Source of the DNA: Onthophagus taurus
Lineage: Eukaryota > Arthropoda > Insecta > Coleoptera > Scarabaeidae
Assembly: GCF_036711975.1 (NCBI RefSeq)
Contig: NC_091971.1
Span: forward strand, 13,523,501 to 13,587,500
DNA length: 64,000 bases
Direction of reading: 5' to 3'
The translations under genes and the position numbers were made by a program. Each line of letters opens with the position of its first letter. The first letter of the stretch is position 1. The notes beneath the pieces were generated by a model, which worked only from the letters and a program-made list of their open reading frames with translations, had not been told where the DNA came from and did no database searches. Positions 57,789 through 64,000 of the stretch are shown here, piece after piece.

Positions 57789-58902
57789 TAGCTTTGTTCG
57801 TTGGGACTGCACTACTTGCACTACTTGCACTCACTTGCACTATGCAGTTTAGTGCAGATGTTGTGTGTTCGTTGGGGATAGTGCAGTTTAGTACAGTTGC
57901 ACTCATACTGTTCGTTGGGCCAGGTGCAGTGCAATGTAGTGCAGCCGGTGCAAGTTAGTGCAGATTTTGTTGCACCTGCTTTCGATTAAGAGCTTTGTTC
58001 GTTGGGATTGCACTACTTGCACTCAATTGCACTATGCAGTTTAGTGCAGATGTTGTGTGTTCGTTGGGGATAGTGCAGTTTAGTGCAGTTGCACTCACTC
58101 TGTTCGTTGGGCCAGGTGCAGTGCAATTTAGTGCAGCCGGTGCAAGTTAGTGCAGATTTTGTTGCACCTGCTTTCGATTAAGTTCAATAAGTGCAGTGTA
58201 ACTAAAATGGCGGAATATTTGAAAACGTGTTTTGTAATAATTAATATTAATATTAAATATTAAGAAATAAAACCTTATAATAATTAATATTTGTTGTATT
58301 AAAGAACACAGTATATTCAATCCCAGTAGAGGCAGTAGACAACTACCCCTACTTTTTTGGAATAATTTAAAAACTACCCTGTCGATTTTGGCGGCATTAA
58401 ATACACTTATAGTACATTTAAAAATATTGTGTTTTTTCTCATTTAGGGGTGGCTGGTGTTAACTACCCTCACCACCCCAAATTTTTTTTTGCAAGTACTG
58501 CTTATCAATTTTGGTGCAATTTAGCATGTGATTTCTTTATACGTTAAGTAGTACTTTTGAAAGAACTAATAAGGGTTAATAGTTTGGTATAGAAAATATA
58601 TTTCGCTAATAATTGAAAAAAATAAAAAATAATAATAACTGATGAATACTAAAAAACGCTACTAAAAAAACATTCTGCGATAATTTCATTTTCCACGAGT
58701 ATTTCGCTGACAATCTCCTGTTTGTCCATTTCAAATATTATACACTTTTTTTATAAAAATCTGTTCGTTGGGACCACGGTTTATACACTTTTCTGACCTG
58801 CACTAAGTTGACATGATATTGCACTGACTTACACTTCATTGCACTATGACGTCTTACGAGTGCCATATCGTGCAGAGTAGTGCAGTCCCAAGGAACAAAA
58901 CT
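57789..58902. mobile_element. DNA transposon (non-autonomous) with AGTGCA subterminal repeats
   Basis: The left end AGCTTTGTTCGTTGGGACTG is mirrored at the right end (CAGTCCCAAGGAACAAAACT, one mismatch region). Just inside the left end is a unit of about 200 bp, present twice (57791-57991 and 57992-58182), each carrying about ten AGTGCA/TGCACT hexamers. More occur near the right end. Such subterminal motif clusters commonly bind transposase. The middle has no transposase. The end sequence suggests the PIF/Harbinger group, but the target duplication is unclear. Confidence 0.6.
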
Positions 58903-59128
58903 AATGTTTTTCCTTGCAAAGAAAACATTTTCGGCTTGTGAAAACACTAACAGATTCATGACAACGCTCACAAGACGTTTCGATTTGAGGTTATAATTAC
59001 AGAGTTACATCCCTTAGAAGAACAGACGTACTTTTTCGACGTGGCCATTTGAATTGTACAGCAGACATATTAATCTAATGCTATCTCTTTCTAACACACA
59101 TTACTCTCTAGCGGTTTGAGAACTACGT

Positions 59129-60080
59129 ATGGCATTTGTAAGAGCGGAAAACGATGATTTACTGCCAACTCTCGTGGCGTCTACTATATTAACTAAGTTT
59201 CTGGACAAGATAGTGGAAATTAGTCAATCCAACTTCGATTCTGCTCATAGTCCTTTGTGTGATGGCTGCTCAACCAGAACAGCTTCCGTTTTCTTCGGTA
59301 AAGTCATAGACGATTCTGGAATTTTGCTACTTCCTCGAAGGTTGACCTATTGAAGTGCAAGCTTGCTCGTAGACGTCGATTTTTCTGCCGGATTCTTGAT
59401 TTCTTCCTAGAGTCATTTGAGGGAGGATTCGTAAAGCATAACGTTCCCCAATTATTTGCTTACATCCTTACAAGCGCACCCTTTTTGAGAGATAGATCGA
59501 GGTTTAATACTTCATATTCATACACTTTGTTGTTTTTAACTTTGGTGAGTTTGTCTTTTTTGCTTCCGGATTTAGTAATTACATCCGCATGCCCCGTAGA
59601 ATGGCAGTCATCAACGGTCATGTTGTCCTCTTGATAAGCCAGGATTTGAGTACTACAGAACGGACGTACATCTTGCAAACTCGATCTTCTTATAGTACAT
59701 GTACAGAACCCAAACTTGAATAGGGAATTACCCCTCTCCGTGTGATGATGTCACCTGAAAACAGGTGGCATTAACTAAGCTTTTGGACAAGATAATGAAA
59801 ATTTGTCAATCCAACCTCGATTCTGCTCATAGTTAATCTTCCGTTTCTATCGGTAAAGTCGCAGTCGATTCTGGATTTTATTGCTACTACCTCGAAGGTT
59901 GATCTATTAAAGTGCAATCTCTTGCTCATAGACGTCGATTTTTCTGACGGATTCTTGATTTCTTCCAAGAGTTATTCGAGGACGGATTAGTTGGGTTATA
60001 TCGTTTGCTTAGGCCCTTATAAGCGTAGCGTTTCTTGAGAGATAGATTGAAGATCGAAGTTTAATCCTCCATATTAAGGT
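59129..60080. repeat. Diverged direct duplication, about 570 bp apart
   Basis: 59195-59520 and 59770-60080 share ACTAAG, GTCAATCCAAC, GATTCTGCTCATAG, CGGTAAAGTC, CCTCGAAGGTTGA, AGACGTCGATTTTTCTG and TTGAGAGATAGAT in order. Frames on both strands are broken. No recognisable protein; old transposon sequence is likely. Confidence 0.6.
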
Positions 60081-60478
60081 TAAAAATAAAATACTCTGCT
60101 CCTAAGTCCACATCATTGTCGCATAACAAAGTGCTTGGCATATATTTATGCTCATTTTCATATGAAATCCAGCACCTACTAAAATTCAAACTACAATTTT
60201 GAAACTTCGGTAAAATAATGCTTTATTATCAACAAAGTTTCCGCCGAAAAAATTCACCTGTTATGTTTCCTGTACCATTGTTATCTCGAACTTTCAAAGA
60301 TAATGAAATCAAAAGTGATTTAATACATTTCCTAAATAATACTAGTAAAACTAAAAAAATTAATAAAATTGACAAAAATAACTTAAATAATTGAAAATGA
60401 AACTGAGACTTAATAATGCTGTTTTTGTCAAAGCTGATAAAGGAGCGGGCATTGTCATATTAGACAGATGTATGTATA

Positions 60479-62302
60479 CAGGGTGTCTCACGTAACTGGT
60501 TCGTTAGAACTTTTGAAGGTTCCACTATTCGTAGTGGTTTGAAATTTTGGTAGCATGGGTTGTTCATTCTAAACTTTCGATCTAAAATATTTTCAAGATG
60601 GCCACCCCTTCCGGTCTACCGGAAGTAGACCACAACTTCGTTATTTTAAATGGAATGCTATAGTTTTTATTACACCTTTCAATTATAAGTAAAAAAATAT
60701 GTTGACTTTGATAAAAGTTGTTGGTACCTAGCGTTTTTTGTTTTCGAGTTATTTTGATTTTAAGTGTTTTTTGACAAATTTCACCATGGTCTTTAAAAGC
60801 CCATATCTCAGCTAACGATCATTCAAAAAAGCTCTGCATTGACACGACTACTCTACAGATGCTACCAAATAGATTGTCATTTGTTGTATCAGAGAATCTT
60901 ATACAAGCTGGTCAAAAATTGAATTATCGTTTCTCAATATTCAATTGCGAGAAAGTCGAAAATTTTATATGGAACACCCCATATTTCTTTACCCTATCAG
61001 AAAGGGAATTTAATTCTCTACAAATTATCTATAAACATTCCTATACCTATTTATTGTAGTTTCCCTGATATTGGAAAATTAATCAAAATCAGAAATAAAA
61101 TCCCAAAGCTCGTTTGTGTTTTTGTTAGCAGGCCAAGACATTTTGACAATTCATCGTTTAATTTATTTAAATTATTATTGGTATTATTTCTACAATTAAC
61201 TATGGTTGAATAACCTTTAGCTTGCTCGCTTTTATTTACCAAAAATAACCAACAGAAAAACGAATAAATGAAACAATGAAAAACAACAATTTAATAACAG
61301 AAATTAGAATGAATAAAAACTTAGAAAAACTTAAAATTATAAAAAAATTAAAACTGTTCGATATGCTGACCATTCACCATTAAACATTTTTCAACTCTTC
61401 TTTCGACTTCTACGGTTGTGGCCCGTAGAAGTTGGTTGCCATCAATAGTACGTAGTGCACGCATTACTCTATCACGCAACTCTTGTCGTGTGTAGATCGG
61501 TGAATTGTACACTTGATTTTTTAAGTGACCCCACAAATAAAAATCCAATGGTGTTAAATCTAGAGATCGTGGAGGCCATTGCCATGAATATAAAACAAAT
61601 TTAAAATATCGGCGTTGGAATAATTTGCCATGATACCTATACAATGACTTTCACTCGTGATCAAAAGTAAGTAACAACAATAACACAAATATGGACCAAA
61701 AACTGTCAAAATTCCATTGCCTTCTAATAAAAAAATCAAACGTTTTCCCGCATTCCGTGCATGCTTTGATTAATGTCCCAATATCAGGGAAACTACAATA
61801 AATAGGTATAGGAATGTTTATAGATAATTTGTAGAGAATTAAATTCCCTTTCTGATAGGGTAAAAAAATACGGGGTGTTCCATTTAAAATGTTCGACTTT
61901 CTAGCCATTGAATATAGAGAAACGGTAATTCAATTTTTGACCAGCCTGTATAAGATACTCTGATACAAGAAATGACAATCTATTTGGCAACATCTGAAGA
62001 AATTTGCCAAAAAAAGCTTAAAATCAAAATAACTCGAAAACAAAAAAATGGTAGGTACCAACAACTTTTATCAAAGTCAACATATTTTTTTATGTATAAT
62101 TGAAAGGTGTAATAAAAACTATAGCATTCCATTTAAAATAACAAAGTTGTGGTCTACTTCCGGTAGACCGGAAGTGGTGGTCATCTTGAAAATATTTTAG
62201 ATTGAAAGTTTAGAATGAACAACCCATGCTACCAAAATTTCAAACCTGTACGAATAGTGGAACCTAAAAAGTTCTAATGAACCAGTTACGTGAGACACCC
62301 TG
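60479..62302. mobile_element. Tc1/mariner-type transposon with inverted repeats of >500 bp
   Basis: The ends CAGGGTGTCTCACGTAACTG and CAGTTACGTGAGACACCCTG are flanked by TA on both sides (60477-60478 and 62303-62304), the target duplication of this superfamily. The inverted arms extend inward for several hundred bp (about 60479-61095 and 61770-62302), sharing for example CTTCCGGTCTACCGGAAGTAG-type sequence and GAATTTAATTCTCTACAAAT. Only about 670 bp in the middle is unpaired, and it carries a transposase C-terminus on the minus strand. It sits inside a Penelope-like reverse transcriptase. Confidence 0.85.
61348..61644 (-). pseudogene. Transposase C-terminal fragment of the long-TIR element
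   Basis: 98 codons: FVLYSWQWPPRSLDLTPLDF then YLWGHLKNQVYNSPIYT (the D of PLDFYLWG is the last catalytic residue), followed by LRDRVMRALRTID and ERRVEKCLMVNGQHIEQF. This is the C-terminal third of a common insect Tc1/mariner transposase. The helix-turn-helix and first two catalytic residues are absent. Confidence 0.75.
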
Positions 62303-63596
62303 TATACAGAAACCTTATGAATTTTTGCTAGAGAATAATTATAAGAAGATAAATTTTAACCCATTAGATAAAATGATCAAAAATACTCGAGACATAATTA
62401 ATAAGTGTAAGGAGACTCTGACTAAGTACACGCTTGCTTATTTTCTAGATATTAAGCCTAATTTACCGTCAATTTACTCTCTACCAAAACTACATAAAGA
62501 AGGTATGCCCATCAGGCCTATAACAAATTTTGGAAATTCACCATCACAAAAACTTATCAATTTCATGTCTAACATTTTTAAACAAATTAATTTCACATCT
62601 GCTTTTTCTGTTAAAAATTCAAATCAATTCATAACTCTAACCAAAAATATTAATATTGATAATTGTTTATTAGTGTCTTCCGACGTAACTAATCTTTACC
62701 CAAGTTACTACTTTATTTCATTCAAATTTTGATAATAAAAATAATATTGACGATATTAATACTATCATTAGACATATAGTTTCACAAAATTATTGCTGTT
62801 TTAACAATGAATTTTATTCTCTCTCAGATGGTCTTCCAATGGGGATGCCAATGTCGTGCCTTTTATCAGAAATTTTTTTAGACAATATTGAAACGAACCA
62901 TATAATTAATCATGTTAATACTTTTCATAAACATATTATTTCTTAGAATAGATATGTCGATGATGTTTTTTGTGTGTGGAATGGTGATATTAATGAACTT
63001 AATGAATTTCACTCTTACATCAATAAATTACACAACAAAGTTAAATTTACAATAGAGATTGAAAAAGATAAAACTATCAACTTTTTGGATTTAACTCTAA
63101 CTAAAAATGAAAATAACTATTACAATTATCTATAGAAAACCTTACTATTCCATACACATCATCACACCATAATCAACATAAATTTGCTAATTTTCGATTT
63201 CTCATTAACAGGATTTATGATTATCCTCTTTTAGAATATAACAGGATTAAAGAAACTAACATCATTTTTGATTTAGCCCGTCATAATGGTTTCCCTATTG
63301 GTAAGATTACTCATCTTTTTAATAAGATACGTATACAAAAGGACCCTTTATACACAAAACATAATAATGATGCCATAATTTATAAACCCCTACAATTTAA
63401 TACTTTAACTACTAAATTTCATAAAATATTTTCTAATTACAATATTAATATAGCCTTTTCAAATCGTAACACCATTTTAAATTTATTAACTAATCATACT
63501 ATAAATGTTTTTGATATATTTAAAGGGAGCGGCGTGATTGTTTCGCTCTATTTGAGCATATTTAAAGAGAAAGTATACCAATTTTTAACTTTCTAG

Positions 63597-63800
63597 CTTG
63601 ATCCGTCGCAAAGAAATTCAGACTTAAAGTACATTCTAATTAAAATAACTCAAAAACTTAAAGGACTAGGTATCAACATGTCTTATCAAAGTCGACGTAT
63701 TTTTATGAGTAGAATCAGAATATGTAATAAAAACTATATCATGTCATTTAAAATAAGGTATGATTATGTCAGCACTTCGTTATGGGACAGCCTGTATCTA
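63597..63800. repeat. Diverged copy of the long-TIR element arm
   Basis: TTATCAAAGTC, TGTAATAAAAACTATA, TCATTTAAAATAA and GGGACAGCCTGTAT follow the same order as the right arm of the element at 60.5-62.3 kb (about 62060-62302). It begins where the Penelope-like frame breaks, so it may mark another insertion in the same retroelement. Confidence 0.55.
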
Positions 63801-64000
63801 TAAAAATATTTTTCGTTTATAGTGTGGTTAATTTGCTACAATTTTTCTCTAAAGTAGAACTTTCTAACTCGGCTCCTATAACTATGACTACATAAACATA
63901 TATCTGTGACTATGACTATATACAGGTGTCCTACGAAAACGGAAAAGTACATAAATGACAAATGAGCCGAGTTACAACATTTTTCTTTATATAAAAGTTG
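63801..64000. other. Window end, no feature seen
   Basis: Short AT-rich remainder with repeated ACTATGACTA motifs. No coding frame. Confidence 0.3.

Larger units (their letters stand above)
60190..63545 (+). pseudogene. Penelope-like element reverse transcriptase (split by a transposon)
   Basis: The N-terminal part (about 60190-60476) includes FKDNEIKSDLIHFLNNT and VFVKADKGAGIVILDR. After an inserted 1.8 kb transposon it resumes at 62305 with PYEFLLENNYKK, IYSLPKLHKEGMPIRPITNF and LVSSDVTNLYPS. A frameshift follows, then FYSLSDGLPMGMPMSCLLSE, the catalytic box NRYVDDVFCVW (about 62950-62980), INFLDLTLTKN and a thumb-like tail with NIAFSNRNTILNLL. These blocks are specific to Penelope-like elements. 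The GIY-YIG endonuclease expected after FKGSGV is missing. Several stops and frameshifts make it a pseudogene. Confidence 0.85.

Noticed and set aside
61651..61908. 85-codon minus-strand frame
   Set aside because: It covers the inverted arm of the long-TIR transposon, and its peptide mirrors that of 60859-61059.

Overview
The window is nuclear DNA of an arthropod, most likely an insect (a beetle is a guess from overall style, not shown). The evidence is spliced genes with GT-AG introns, a eukaryotic tRNA-Glu with a Pol III poly-T terminator, a secreted insect-type protein with a TATA box, and a dense load of arthropod-type mobile elements in a strongly AT-rich background. No prokaryotic features are present.

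Layout. 1-1.1 kb: a broken LINE reverse transcriptase abutting the 3' end of a tRNA-Glu(UUC) gene. 2.5-11.8 kb: a cluster of methylenetetrahydrofolate reductase-like genes, with one three-exon gene (A), two internally deleted copies (B1, B2) and one two-exon gene (C). Gene A has a 5.2 kb first intron full of transposon debris. 12-15 kb: a satellite with 41-bp monomers in a 206-bp five-monomer higher-order repeat, which recurs in many islands across the window in both orientations. 15-24 kb: a candidate host exon, a long-inverted-repeat transposon with a LINE fragment inside, and diffuse duplicated sequence. 24-27, 35-37.5 and 40.5-44.6 kb: three tandem arrays whose repeat is a dimer of about 363-371 bp. 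33-45 kb: GC-richer candidate exons of one host gene on the plus strand (33.0 and 45.2 kb join in phase), with a one-exon secreted protein gene on the minus strand nested between them. 46-50 kb: a 1.3 kb module present three times. 50-54 kb: a MITE-like element, then a Jockey-type LINE inserted into a satellite monomer. 55-60 kb: LINE RNase H fragments, a tRNA-like sequence, and an element with subterminal AGTGCA/TGCACT repeats. 60-64 kb: a Penelope-like reverse transcriptase split by a 1.8 kb transposon with inverted repeats of several hundred bp.

Only five items look like functional host sequence: the tRNA, MTHFR-like genes A and C, the secreted protein gene, and the coiled-coil gene exons. 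The MTHFR-like cluster is the most interesting. It encodes catalytic-domain-only proteins (307 and 289 aa) in which the flavin-contacting RGD tripeptide has become KGG in one and QGE in the other, while the active-site Glu and Gln are kept. This suggests duplicated, altered flavoproteins rather than the housekeeping enzyme. All calls come from reading the sequence. No database search was run.
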